A stretch of 62,403 nt of DNA from the NCBI GenBank assembly GCA_016287675.1, contig JAEFAR010000010.1, positions 1 through 62,403 on the forward strand. The letters are read 5' to 3'. Under the pieces are notes generated by a model, which did no database searches, was not told the DNA's origin, and saw only the letters and a list, made by a program, of their open reading frames with translations. Shown in pieces: positions 27,501-35,130 of the stretch (positions within the stretch are counted from its first letter, which is position 1; the number at the start of each line of letters is the position of its first letter). The translations under genes and the position numbers were made by a program. The DNA is from Lachnospiraceae bacterium (GTDB taxonomy: Bacteria; Bacillota; Clostridia; Lachnospirales; Lachnospiraceae).

Positions 27501-28550
27501 TGTACCGTCAGTGAATTCAAGGTCGATCACAAAATGCATGTTCAGATAGGAGTAATCATAACCACCTTCCGAGTAAGCAGACGGCAGGATCATGTAAGAC
27601 ATGAAGGTGTCACTGTCAACTTTGATCGAAAGATCTTCAAAAAGCACATGCCTCGCAAATGTCTTTCCCTGTCCGAGATCGTATCCGACCGCTTCAAGCG
27701 AACTTGTGCCGTTCCAGGCCTTTCCGGACTGGTTTCCGTACTCCTTTACAGGTCCGTTCACTACATTAAGTTCAAGTCTGTCAGCCTCTTCGGAAGCAAC
27801 ACAGCCGCCGTTCCCCACTTCCAGGGAAGCGAACTGGGTGCAGTTTGCACCCCCTTTATTTTGTGTGATCACCAGCTTGTAATAGGTGAACTTCTCTTCA
27901 TTTTCAAAAGAGAAGAACTGCTTTTCGAAACGCCCCGTGAATCCGATCCCTTTCCTCTCGTCAAGGAGTGTCCAGTCCTCGCCGTTTTCCGAACCATAGA
28001 ACTTCCATGCGGCGGGATCTCTCGAAGGCTCGTCATTTGCGGATGCAATGATGTAGTTCGTGATCTTGCATGCGGATTTCATTTCAAATCCGACTTCCAC
28101 AGGTTTTTCTTCCGTGGGTGTAATGAAAGTCAGAAATTTGGTATTGGTTTTTTCATCAAAGAGCTTATCCTTGCTCTCATTTCCGTTGTCTGCGCTTCCG
28201 AACAGCTTTGTTTTGTCCACAAACATTGTTCTGTCATCATCAAGGCAGAGGGTGGTTCCTGCTTTCGCAAGGCCTGCGGCGCCAATCACCGCATCTGTTT
28301 TTAAGATGTCGTTTTCATTCTTCTCAAAGGAATGCGAAAACAAGATCTTTTCGCTGTCAAGCTCGATCAAATCTTTTTCCTCCAAATCTTCCGAGATCCG
28401 ATCTTCTTCGACCTCGGTGTCTTTCGCGGGTTTTCCGCAGCCTTCATAGTTCAAGGCCAGACACATCGCAAGCAGCACGGTTGCCGCCTGTTTCAGCATG
28501 ATCCGCTTCCTCCCCGGTGTTCCGGGCTTTTGCTTCCTCATAACAGCCAT
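24561..28550 (-). CDS. Secreted GH92 alpha-mannosidase with discoidin-like domains, 1329 aa
   Basis: After a basic N-terminus and hydrophobic stretch (residues 16-37) ending in YEGC, the protein is probably exported, perhaps as a lipoprotein although the lipobox is non-canonical. Residues about 100-235 form an F5/8-type (discoidin-like) module (KLFDEKTNTKFLTF, WKFYGSENGEDWTLLDE, FTYYKLVITQ). The middle (about 430-1130) is GH92: PGVTLPQGFNFMSPI, FWDTYRTAWAAYYLFMPTGASRLLNGIVQHA, GWVPRWIAPAGTNSMVGTNSDVVFADA, GYPGDEDNGEMSGWYILSALGLYP. GH92 enzymes are exo-acting, Ca-dependent alpha-mannosidases. A second discoidin-like module closes the chain. It would trim mannans or N-glycans outside the cell for the cytoplasmic GH76 partner. 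Confidence 0.92.
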   Translation of the reverse strand: MAVMRKQKPGTPGRKRIMLKQAATVLLAMCLALNYEGCGKPAKDTEVEEDRISEDLEEKDLIELDSEKILFSHSFEKNENDILKTDAVIGAAGLAKAGTTLCLDDDRTMFVDKTKLFGSADNGNESKDKLFDEKTNTKFLTFITPTEEKPVEVGFEMKSACKITNYIIASANDEPSRDPAAWKFYGSENGEDWTLLDERKGIGFTGRFEKQFFSFENEEKFTYYKLVITQNKGGANCTQFASLEVGNGGCVASEEADRLELNVVNGPVKEYGNQSGKAWNGTSSLEAVGYDLGQGKTFARHVLFEDLSIKVDSDTFMSYMILPSAYSEGGYDYSYLNMHFVIDLEFTDGTRLSELKAKDGLGTEMNPDAQAESCKLYSNQWNKVTCKIGEVAAEKTIDKVVLYYENSQKCSPSNFRTYFDDLKIYDAKEKTYAHLTDYVNILRGTNATGGFSRGLTCPGVTLPQGFNFMSPITAPGSGQPYYYSADTDKLYCLSVEHVASNWVGDHGTWGVMASTTLNAEDVLTYEDITLGAKGRQASLFKHENENAKAHYYSVKLEEGTPASGVNMETTVTDHGIYVRMLFPKDAENTSVLFDCYKAEGSFRFREEGAVFNAVSDDCARGSNQLFVYGEFVDCKPVSTSVIGHKGAIATFEKGTTEVTFKFATSYISNEQAKHNLELEIPAGKKFDDVLSDAQSIWEKKLGTVEIPKASEEELITFYSSMYRLFAYPTSYWENEGTNEKEKIVHAEVYNGGKVKEGYLYANNGFWDTYRTAWAAYYLFMPTGASRLLNGIVQHAADNNGWVPRWIAPAGTNSMVGTNSDVVFADAIAKGILFDDETAYRSALQNGAAVSPNLTNGGRAGLDHSIFLGYMPLEDDQGLSWGMEGYINDYGVAMMALARGDRDIYEYYINRCRYYVNYFDEAHGFFIGKNKKGDFRYAPEAQYDPHAWWGDYTETSGWCMAFSVPFDGNGLAALYGGRKALKEKLDEAFGFAPSDLQVGNIHEMVEARELRLGEFHLSNQPAHHMPYMYAYAGAPYKTAEVVRKALNRCFTGSAIGQGYPGDEDNGEMSGWYILSALGLYPLNMGSGEYIITTPLFESYTLHLESGDIKVSCRNFSEKNIYIEMMILKTKDGKEINYTKNYITHKDLLNTTEIVYVLSDRYDENGWGTAENDLPTSVSESAAQVPQPAIDVTKGIEAGSGFNAELAGTRQLWTSADPKDAAKLFDDTSNSKAVLKGDTSVYIYDPKGTEVRIYTVSCVEKKNMPSEVGLYGSNDGESWVELDRRTGVTALTDRYTQPFAVAKEKQGVYKYYRLDISAGTVAELELLGTDK

Positions 28551-28717
28551 AATCTCCTCCTTCGGCTTTCGCCATCTATTATATTGTTATGTCATTATTA
28601 TAATAATATTATATCATTTGGCAATATATAAAAGAGGTTTTTTATTTTTCTTTACACAGAAAAATCCCGGTGCTATAATCCACTGAATGTTTAAATGAAT
28701 TTATCACGAGGTAACTC

Positions 28718-29425
28718 ATGTTTAAAAGCAGCAATCTGTCTAACAAAACCACCGCAGGCATAGTCCTTAACAGTCTGGTGGCGATCCTGTCCCTTTTTGT
28801 GAACGGTTTCGGGATCTATCTCACCATGAAAGCCAACATCGGAGCCGCCCCCTGGGACGTTTTTAATCTGGGGCTCTCAAGATCTCTTGGCATACTCTAC
28901 GGAACAGCCTCCATCAGCGTATCCGTTGCGATCCTTTTGATCGACATTTCCATGAAAGAATCCATCGGAATCGCCATGTTCATCGACGCCATTGTTGTGG
29001 GAAAATCCGTTGACTTCTTTAATTATGTGGATTTCGTCCCCACTCCCTCAAATCTTCCCACAAGCATAGCGATGCTGTTCGCAGGTCTCTTTGTTTTGGG
29101 ATACACACAGCTGTTTTACATGAAAGCAGCTCTCGGCTGCGGTCCCAGAGACACTTTGCTCGTGGGATTAAAGCGCCATCTTCCGAAGATCCCCATCGGA
29201 GTTATAAGCATTGCTCTTCTTGGCACTGCCACCCTCATCGGATACCTTTTGGGAGGCCCTGTGGGTATCGGAACCATAATCTGTGCCCTCTTTCAGGGCC
29301 CCATTATGGCCTTTGCTTTTAAGACACTTCATTTCGATGCCACAGGCATCAAACATGAAAACCTGTTTGAATCCATCGCTGTCATAACGGCATCAATAAA
29401 GAATCTAAAGCACAAGCAGGCATGA
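28718..29425 (+). CDS. YczE/YyaS/YitT-family membrane protein, 235 aa
   Basis: Five or six hydrophobic segments with the family pattern NGFGIYLTMKANIGAAPWDVFNLGLSRSLGI near the N-terminus and LGCGPRDTLLVGLKRHLP in the middle, a typical internal echo of the first motif. Such proteins are integral membrane proteins of unknown biochemical role; B. subtilis YczE affects surfactin and other secondary-metabolite production. GAGGT precedes the start. The gene stands alone between divergent GH92 and a shared terminator. Confidence 0.85.
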   Translation: MFKSSNLSNKTTAGIVLNSLVAILSLFVNGFGIYLTMKANIGAAPWDVFNLGLSRSLGILYGTASISVSVAILLIDISMKESIGIAMFIDAIVVGKSVDFFNYVDFVPTPSNLPTSIAMLFAGLFVLGYTQLFYMKAALGCGPRDTLLVGLKRHLPKIPIGVISIALLGTATLIGYLLGGPVGIGTIICALFQGPIMAFAFKTLHFDATGIKHENLFESIAVITASIKNLKHKQA

Positions 29426-29436
29426 ACCTTTGGGCA

Positions 29437-29479
29437 AAAAAAGCCTCAAAATGAAACTTTGTTCCATTTTGAGGCTTTC
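29437..29479. terminator. Bidirectional terminator
   Basis: GCCTCAAAATG (29443-29453) and CATTTTGAGGC (29465-29475) form an 11-bp perfect stem. Seven T follow on the minus strand and three on the plus strand, so it serves both the YczE-like gene and the EAL gene. Confidence 0.85.
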
Positions 29480-29532
29480 ATCGTATCTTTTGACCATATG
29501 CCAAAACAAAAAACATATTTTAGAAGCAAAAT

Positions 29533-31425
29533 CTACATCGCATATGTTTTCACAAATTCCGCCGCCGGCATGGGCTTCGAGTAGTAGAATCCCTGCAGGT
29601 AATCACAGCCAATCTTTTTCATGGCAGCAGCCATGCCGTCATTTTCGACTCCTTCGGATGTGATCCCAAAGCCCATATGCTTGAAGGCTGTGATCATTGT
29701 GGGAAGGATCTCGTCAGGTTCCCTGCAGAATTCCCGAACAATGGTGATGTCCAGCTTGATGTTGATGAATGGACAGTTTTTTAGTCTTGCAAGATTGGAA
29801 TAGCCCGTTCCGTAATCATCCAGGACAAATTTAAAGCCTTTCTCGCTCAGTTCTTTTATCTGTCTCTTAAGGAAACAGTCATCTATCATGGATTCTTCGG
29901 TGATCTCCAGATGGATCGAGCGGGGATCCACATCGTATTTTTTAAGAATGGCGGAGTAACGGTCCGACAGGTCCTTCCGTATGAACTGTACCGGCGAAAG
30001 ATTTACGTTGATCCACTGTATGCCCATTTTGTTAAGATCGTTGTTTTTTATGAAGTTGCAGGTCTTTTCAAAGATCTGCTCCCCCAGTTCGTTAATGCGT
30101 CCGCTTTTCTCCGCAATGGGTATGAAATGACCGGGCGGTATGAGCTCGCCGTTTTCATCCCTGATCCTTGCAAGAGCTTCCGCTCCCACAGTTTTTCCGG
30201 TTTCCGCATCGATCATCGGTTGCAGAAACAGCTCAACAGTATTGTTTTCTATGGCGGTTTCAAGGCTTCTCTTGATCTTTATCTCTTTTTCCGTCTGATA
30301 AAGCTCATCCTCCGTCACCTCCAGAGGTGCCTCACTGTCATTGGAATCAACGGTACCGAGGGCTTTTGTCATGGTGTTCAGTATCACATCCGCGGATTCC
30401 ACGTTATTGTTCAATTCGATAGTGGCAAACCCGACATCGAAATAGAGCTCCGCCGTCTTGGATACCCATGGATTCCTGAAACGGGCAGCGATCCTGTTGC
30501 TGAGTTCCTTGAAGTCCACATCCTTGTCGCCGAAGATAATGTAACGTCCTCTTCTGTAGTAGAAGACCTTCCCTTTCGGACAGATCTGGGTGAGATACCT
30601 TCCGATCAGGTTAAGTCCCACATCGGTCTGGGGCGCACCGTAGATGTCTCTCATTTCGTAGTACCTGTGGACCACCATGCCCATGCAGCGTTCGTCCAGA
30701 TCGTCGATGTGCTCGTTGATGTATTGACGGAGGGCATAACTGTTAAAGACTACTCCTCTGGGTTCCAGAAAATACTCGGGGTTCATGAACGCCAGATAGA
30801 CAACAATGATCGCCATAAGAACAAAGGTGTCCAAAAGAAGGTACCTGGCAAGAAAGTATCTGATGAACATACCCATGATCAGAATAAGGTTATACAGGAT
30901 CAGGCTGTATCTTTCGCGCCTGCCGGAAAGATGTTTTCTGTATTTTGAGACTGCCAGAAAAGACATCAGGATGTAAAAAAAGCCCGTAACATAGATCAGA
31001 TTGTAAAAGTTCCCCATATGGTAGCCGGACTCATCAACATAATAGATAAAACCAAAGAACGGTGAAAGGCACGTGAGCACTATGCATGCATAATAAGGCG
31101 TTCTGATGACCTGTTTCATCAAGGCGGACCTGGCCACGGAAACTCCCAGAGCACCAAAAGTGAATCTGTACATTACCAGGGATCTTGTAAAGAGCGATAC
31201 AAAATAGAGCAGATTTAAGAGATCAACCAGCCAAATGGGTACCAGGGCGTAATAATTGTCAACAATACTGGCAGCAATGTCGGTTATAATGGTTATGGTC
31301 TCAATGGCCACCAGGTCCACAAAGAAACGGTTCATTCTGATGTCAAGTCTGGGCAGCGAAAAATAGAATATAAGAATGATCACCATTATCAAAAAGGTCG
31401 GAACTACAAAACTAAAGCTCCACAT
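29533..31425 (-). CDS. Membrane-bound c-di-GMP phosphodiesterase (EAL), 630 aa
   Basis: Residues 1-230 hold about seven hydrophobic helices, a 7TM-type sensor. Residues about 240-370 resemble a degenerate GGDEF domain (YYRRGRYIIFGDKD, no GGDEF motif). Residues about 385-630 are EAL: VGAEALARI, HLEITEESMIDD, VLDDYGTGYSNLARL, INIKLD, SEGVEN and LQGFYYSKPMP. The residues for metal binding and catalysis (E of EAL, DD, K, E of EGVE, Q) are all present, so c-di-GMP hydrolysis is likely. The signal sensed by the membrane domain is unknown. It may tune motility in this chemotactic organism. Confidence 0.9.
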   Translation of the reverse strand: MWSFSFVVPTFLIMVIILIFYFSLPRLDIRMNRFFVDLVAIETITIITDIAASIVDNYYALVPIWLVDLLNLLYFVSLFTRSLVMYRFTFGALGVSVARSALMKQVIRTPYYACIVLTCLSPFFGFIYYVDESGYHMGNFYNLIYVTGFFYILMSFLAVSKYRKHLSGRRERYSLILYNLILIMGMFIRYFLARYLLLDTFVLMAIIVVYLAFMNPEYFLEPRGVVFNSYALRQYINEHIDDLDERCMGMVVHRYYEMRDIYGAPQTDVGLNLIGRYLTQICPKGKVFYYRRGRYIIFGDKDVDFKELSNRIAARFRNPWVSKTAELYFDVGFATIELNNNVESADVILNTMTKALGTVDSNDSEAPLEVTEDELYQTEKEIKIKRSLETAIENNTVELFLQPMIDAETGKTVGAEALARIRDENGELIPPGHFIPIAEKSGRINELGEQIFEKTCNFIKNNDLNKMGIQWINVNLSPVQFIRKDLSDRYSAILKKYDVDPRSIHLEITEESMIDDCFLKRQIKELSEKGFKFVLDDYGTGYSNLARLKNCPFINIKLDITIVREFCREPDEILPTMITAFKHMGFGITSEGVENDGMAAAMKKIGCDYLQGFYYSKPMPAAEFVKTYAM

Positions 31426-31581
31426 GGGCTACCTCCCGTTTTCTCTCCCTTTTCCAATCCTCAAAGCTTGTTCGTCATTCTGTCTCCGGCACATGTCAGT
31501 GGTACAATTTATTTTATCACAGCGAATATGAAAAGCATATAAAAAAACGGAGAACAGAGTCTATCTAATTTCTGTCCTTTT

Positions 31582-31741
31582 GTTACTGTTCACAGATATG
31601 CAAGGTGCTAAAACTCTGAAAGTTCACTTTCAAAGAGTTTCAGCACCTTGCATATTCTGCGTAGCAGTAACCGCCCCCGCTTAATGAGCAAGTAGCGTAG
31701 CGGATTGCGAATTACAGCGTTAGGGCGGTGTGAACAGTAAC
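31582..31741. mobile_element. 160-bp MITE-like structured element
   Basis: Perfect 13-bp terminal inverted repeats, GTTACTGTTCACA (31582-31594) and TGTGAACAGTAAC (31729-31741), bound a non-coding segment. Inside, 31597-31655 folds into a long hairpin (ATGCAAGGTGCT with AGCACCTTGCAT, continuing through AAACTCT/AGAGTTT), and CCGCCC/GGGCGG (31671-31676, 31723-31728) encloses a second one. A solitary copy of the 13-mer lies at 55656-55668. It looks like a non-autonomous transposable element or mobile RNA-like repeat. The surrounding 31426-31850 gap holds no gene. Confidence 0.65.
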
Positions 31742-31779
31742 GTCCTTTTATTTTCCTTATGTTCTTTTACACACTATAG

Positions 31780-31808
31780 TTGCAAAACGCTAAAAACTAT
31801 GATATTTT
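31780..31808 (+). promoter_or_regulatory. Promoter of the LytTR regulator
   Basis: TTGCAA (31780-31785) and TATTTT (31803-31808) with a 17-bp spacer, 40 bases before the gene. The MITE-like element lies directly upstream. Confidence 0.45.
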
Positions 31809-31849
31809 CATTATGTTGTTAAAAATTTGGTAATGATCATGGTGTAAGC

Positions 31850-32566
31850 ATGACTATATTGATCTGTGATGACGACATTACCTGCCGTCTCACCGCACAA
31901 CTCAACATTGAACGCTGGGTCGGAGAACACTCCAGGAACGATAAGGTCATCCTTTTCGATAACGGTGACTCTCTTTTGGAGTACCTTGAAAAGCAAAACG
32001 CGGACATCATTTTCCTGGACATTATGATGCCCCTGCTCTCAGGTATGGAAACCGCCCACATAATCCGTGAAAGATCTATGGACGTTAAACTCGTATTTTT
32101 GACCTCAGCTCCGGAATTTGCCCTTGAGTCCTACGATGTAAATGCATTCGGCTATCTGTTAAAGCCGGTGGAATACTCCAGGCTCTCTCAGGTTATGGAA
32201 AAGCTTCTGGATTCAACGAAAGAGGATGCGAAGCATCTCACAGTCCGCACAGCCCATGGATACAAGCAGATTAACCCCGACAATCTTGAATGTCTGGAAG
32301 CTCTCGGAAAGAAAGTTATCTTCCACATGTCAGACGGTTCCAAAGTGGAAACAAACGGCAGATTTTCGGATTATGAACAGCTGCTTTTAAAAAACGAACG
32401 TTTCTTTAAATGTCACAGGAGCTACCTTGTAGGGCTTTCTCACGTCGACCGGTTTTCTTCTGGTGAGATCGTTACACTTTCGGGTTTACATTGTCCCATA
32501 GCCCGGGGCCTGGGCTCAGCTTTTAAAGAAGCCTATTTTGCAATGATACGTCAATCAGAAAAATAA
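31850..32566 (+). CDS. LytTR-family response regulator, 238 aa
   Basis: An N-terminal receiver domain has D57 as phosphoacceptor (IIFLDIMMP) with the acidic pocket DDD at 7-9 and K105 (YLLKPVE). From about residue 125 a LytTR DNA-binding domain follows (HLTVRTAHGYKQINPDNLECLEALGKKVIFHMSDG, FFKCHRSYLVGLSHVDRF). Such AgrA/LytR-type regulators usually control cell-surface or peptide-signalling genes. No histidine kinase is adjacent, so it is an orphan. The ribosome binding site is weak (GGTG). Confidence 0.9.
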   Translation: MTILICDDDITCRLTAQLNIERWVGEHSRNDKVILFDNGDSLLEYLEKQNADIIFLDIMMPLLSGMETAHIIRERSMDVKLVFLTSAPEFALESYDVNAFGYLLKPVEYSRLSQVMEKLLDSTKEDAKHLTVRTAHGYKQINPDNLECLEALGKKVIFHMSDGSKVETNGRFSDYEQLLLKNERFFKCHRSYLVGLSHVDRFSSGEIVTLSGLHCPIARGLGSAFKEAYFAMIRQSEK

Positions 32567-32617
32567 AAAGAGAGAACTGATCTCATCCTGATCGAGAACG
32601 ATTCTCCCTCTTTTTTT
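32565..32617 (+). terminator. Terminator of the LytTR gene
   Basis: AAAAAGAGAGAA pairs with TTCTCCCTCTTTTT (2-base bulge) and ends in seven T; it begins inside the stop codon. Confidence 0.65.
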
Positions 32618-32779
32618 GACCCTAACTCTTTCAATCCCTGCAGCGCACATTATTGTTAATAATGTCTCGGCGCCCATTTAGTCTGGGTCTATTATACAGC
32701 CGGTCTTGTTATTTTTTTAACTTGTGGTACGAAATGTCGATTTTTTTACACGAAATGCTCTACCGCTCACAAATCAGTT

Positions 32780-33787
32780 TTAACAAATCCTTGGCAAAAG
32801 CTCGCCACCGGGCTCGGGTAACATGGACTTTGTTCCGATCTTTGTGGTGAGGACCACTTTTCCGGGCATTTCCTCAGTGATCTTTCCGATGACCGCTGCC
32901 TTCTTTGTGTGATCTGTCTTGTGAAGTGCGTCAAGGATCCTGTCCTTCTCCGACTCGGGCGCGATCACTACCATGGTTCCTTCGTTTGCAAGATAAAGAG
33001 GATCCAGTCCCAGCATTCCGCAAACACCCGAAACAGCACCTTCCACAGGGATGTTGGCAGAATCCAGCTCAACTCCCACGTTGCTTTCTGCAGCGATCTC
33101 GTAAAGCACTGTTCCCACTCCGCCTCTTGTGGCATCTCTTATAACATGAATATCGTGAGTCGCATCCGTCATGGCCTTTACGGCATCCCAAAGAGGAGCA
33201 CAGTCACTGGTCACATCCGCATCGATCCCCAGATTCTCTCTTGCCAATAGAATAGTACATCCGTGGCGACCGATGTCGCCCGTAACGATAACGCAGTCAC
33301 CCGGCTTTGCCAGGGCACCGGATGTCTTTACTCCCGGGATGATCCTTCCAACGCCGGTGGTGGTGATGAACACCTTGTCCACCTGTCCTTTTCCCGCTAC
33401 CTTTGTATCCCCCGCAACGATCTTTACCCCAACCTTTGCGGCGGTTTTTTCCATCGCATCCGCGATCTCTTCCAGTTTTGCCAGAGGGAAGCCTTCCTCA
33501 ATGACAAAAGCACAGGTCATGTACTCGGGCTTTGCCCCCATACAGGCAAGATCGTTCACTGTCCCGCAGATTGAAAGCTTGCCGATGTTTCCACCCTTAA
33601 ATTCAAAAGGGGAAACGATGAATCCGTCTGTTGACATGGCGATCTTTCCGTCTCCGAGAGAAAGGACAGCCGCATCATCAGCCGTAAATTCGGGATTTGA
33701 AAAGTGCTTTGCAAAGACTTTTTTTATAAGTTCAGATGTCTGTTTTCCGCCTGCTCCGTGGGCAAGCGTTACTACTTCATTTTCCAT
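32780..33787 (-). CDS. hypE: HypE, thiocarboxamide dehydratase
   Basis: HypE dehydrates the carbamoyl group carried on its C-terminal cysteine to a thiocyanate, donating CN to the HypCD iron. The chain is full length (335 aa) and ends with the required PRIC tail. AHGAGGKQTSELI at the N-terminus, ICGTVNDLACMGAKPEYM and VAGDTKV are AIR-synthase-like ATP-binding motifs, and DATRGGVGTVLYEIA and ANEGTM follow. It is the last gene of the hypF-C-D-E run, 90 bases after hypD. All catalytic features look intact, which argues that CN chemistry is used in this cell even though no hydrogenase is in the window. Confidence 0.95.
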   Translation of the reverse strand: MENEVVTLAHGAGGKQTSELIKKVFAKHFSNPEFTADDAAVLSLGDGKIAMSTDGFIVSPFEFKGGNIGKLSICGTVNDLACMGAKPEYMTCAFVIEEGFPLAKLEEIADAMEKTAAKVGVKIVAGDTKVAGKGQVDKVFITTTGVGRIIPGVKTSGALAKPGDCVIVTGDIGRHGCTILLARENLGIDADVTSDCAPLWDAVKAMTDATHDIHVIRDATRGGVGTVLYEIAAESNVGVELDSANIPVEGAVSGVCGMLGLDPLYLANEGTMVVIAPESEKDRILDALHKTDHTKKAAVIGKITEEMPGKVVLTTKIGTKSMLPEPGGELLPRIC

Positions 33788-33877
33788 GATACCTCCGATA
33801 TCGGGCCCGGCCGCATCCTCCCCTTAGGTAAGACCGCTGTGCCACGCCCCGTTTATTAAAATTATGATCTCAGCCGT

Positions 33878-34933
33878 TTAATACGTACCGCCGTACTGAT
33901 AGTAAGCCGAGCAGGCTCCCTCATCCGAAACCATGCATGCTCCCACGGGATGCTGCGGCGTACAGCCTTTTCCGAAGACCTTGCAGTCCGAAGGCTTGCA
34001 TTTACCCTGCAAGACATCTCCGCATCTGCAGGCGGGATTGGGAACTCCCTTGATGTTGGGAAGAGCATATCTCTTTCTTGCATCATAATCGGCAAACCCG
34101 TCTCTGAGCCTGAGCCCGGACTTCGGAATGATCCCCAGTCCTCTCCATTCGGTGTCAACGGGTTCCATTATTTCGTTGATGGTTTCTACCGCTTTTACAT
34201 TTCCTTCTTCGCTTACCACTCTCTTGTAGCAGTTTTCAAAGAAAGGCTTTCCGGACTCCAGTCCCACGATTATGACTGCGATGGCATCCATCAGTTCTTC
34301 GGGGGTAAATCCGGCAATAACGCCCGAAACCCCGTACTTTTCCAGCATTTCACGGCAGACTGCTTCTCCCGTGATGGCATTGACATGCCCGGGATAGAGA
34401 AAAGCATCCGCACTGTCCTTTAAAGCCATATAGGCATTGGGCATAGTCTTGTTTGCGGTTAAGATCGAATAGTTCTTAACTCCGTCTCTTATGGCATGCT
34501 TTACGGACAGACAGATCACGGGAGTTGTGGTTTCAAATCCCACTGCGAGAAAAACGATCTCTTTTTCAGGCTCTGCCTTTGCCAGTTCCAGAGCATCCAT
34601 GGGGGAATAGACCATCCTGATGTCTCCGCCCTGACGTCTTGCATCCGCAAGGCTCATCTTGGTGCCGGGAACCCTGATAAGATCCCCGAAGGTACAGATG
34701 ACGGCATTCTTTTCAAGGGCCAGCATGACCGCCTCATCGATGTAGCCCACCGGTGTCACACACACGGGACATCCGGGGCCTGAGATCAGTTCGATGTTCT
34801 CCGGCAGAAGGGAACGGATACCCAGTTTAAAGATCTCGTGAGTGTGGGTCCCACAGACTTCCATTATCCTGATGTGAGGACCTTTGTATCCCTTTATGAT
34901 CTCCTTTGCTTCTTCGATAGTATAATGTTTCAT
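33878..34933 (-). CDS. hypD: HypD, Fe(CN)2CO scaffold
   Basis: HypD holds a 4Fe-4S cluster and, with HypC, assembles Fe(CN)2CO. Family motifs in order: IRIMEVCGTHTHEIF (catalytic CGTHTH), SGPGCPVCVTP, FGDLIRVPGTKMSL, AVGFETTTP, and the C-terminal cysteine set ACRCGDVLQG, KPSDCKVFGKGCTP and HPVGACMVSDEGACSAYY. Length 351 is normal. It overlaps hypC by four bases (ATGA), so the two partners are translationally coupled. Confidence 0.95.
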   Translation of the reverse strand: MKHYTIEEAKEIIKGYKGPHIRIMEVCGTHTHEIFKLGIRSLLPENIELISGPGCPVCVTPVGYIDEAVMLALEKNAVICTFGDLIRVPGTKMSLADARRQGGDIRMVYSPMDALELAKAEPEKEIVFLAVGFETTTPVICLSVKHAIRDGVKNYSILTANKTMPNAYMALKDSADAFLYPGHVNAITGEAVCREMLEKYGVSGVIAGFTPEELMDAIAVIIVGLESGKPFFENCYKRVVSEEGNVKAVETINEIMEPVDTEWRGLGIIPKSGLRLRDGFADYDARKRYALPNIKGVPNPACRCGDVLQGKCKPSDCKVFGKGCTPQHPVGACMVSDEGACSAYYQYGGTY

Positions 34934-35118
34934 TTCTTTTCATCCGTCTCTTTCATTTTGATCTTTGCGATTACCAGTCCCGCATGAACCATAACATAAT
35001 CTCCGGGTAAGAGATCCTCGATCAGTTCCGCGGAAACCTCTCTCTTTGCTCCGGATGCGTCCACAAGAGCGACGCCATCCTTAAGACCTACAACCTTTGC
35101 TGCCAATCCTACGCACAT
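34930..35118 (-). CDS. hypC: HypC, small maturation chaperone (divergent N-terminus)
   Basis: 62-residue OB-fold chaperone whose N-terminal cysteine binds the Fe(CN)2CO unit. It begins MCVG, keeping C2, but the usual proline of the MCxxxPG start is missing: it reads MCVGLAAKVVGL. The rest (GVALVDASGAKREVSAELIEDLLPGDYVMVHAGLVIAKI) is normal for HypC. GGAGG precedes the start. The changed N-terminus may mean that it hands its cargo to something other than a hydrogenase large subunit (inference). Confidence 0.92.
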   Translation of the reverse strand: MCVGLAAKVVGLKDGVALVDASGAKREVSAELIEDLLPGDYVMVHAGLVIAKIKMKETDEKK

Positions 35119-35130
35119 AAATGTACCTCC

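Noticed and set aside
27534-28304. 256-codon plus-strand frame opposite the GH92 gene
   Set aside because: Antisense of conserved coding sequence with no own motifs.
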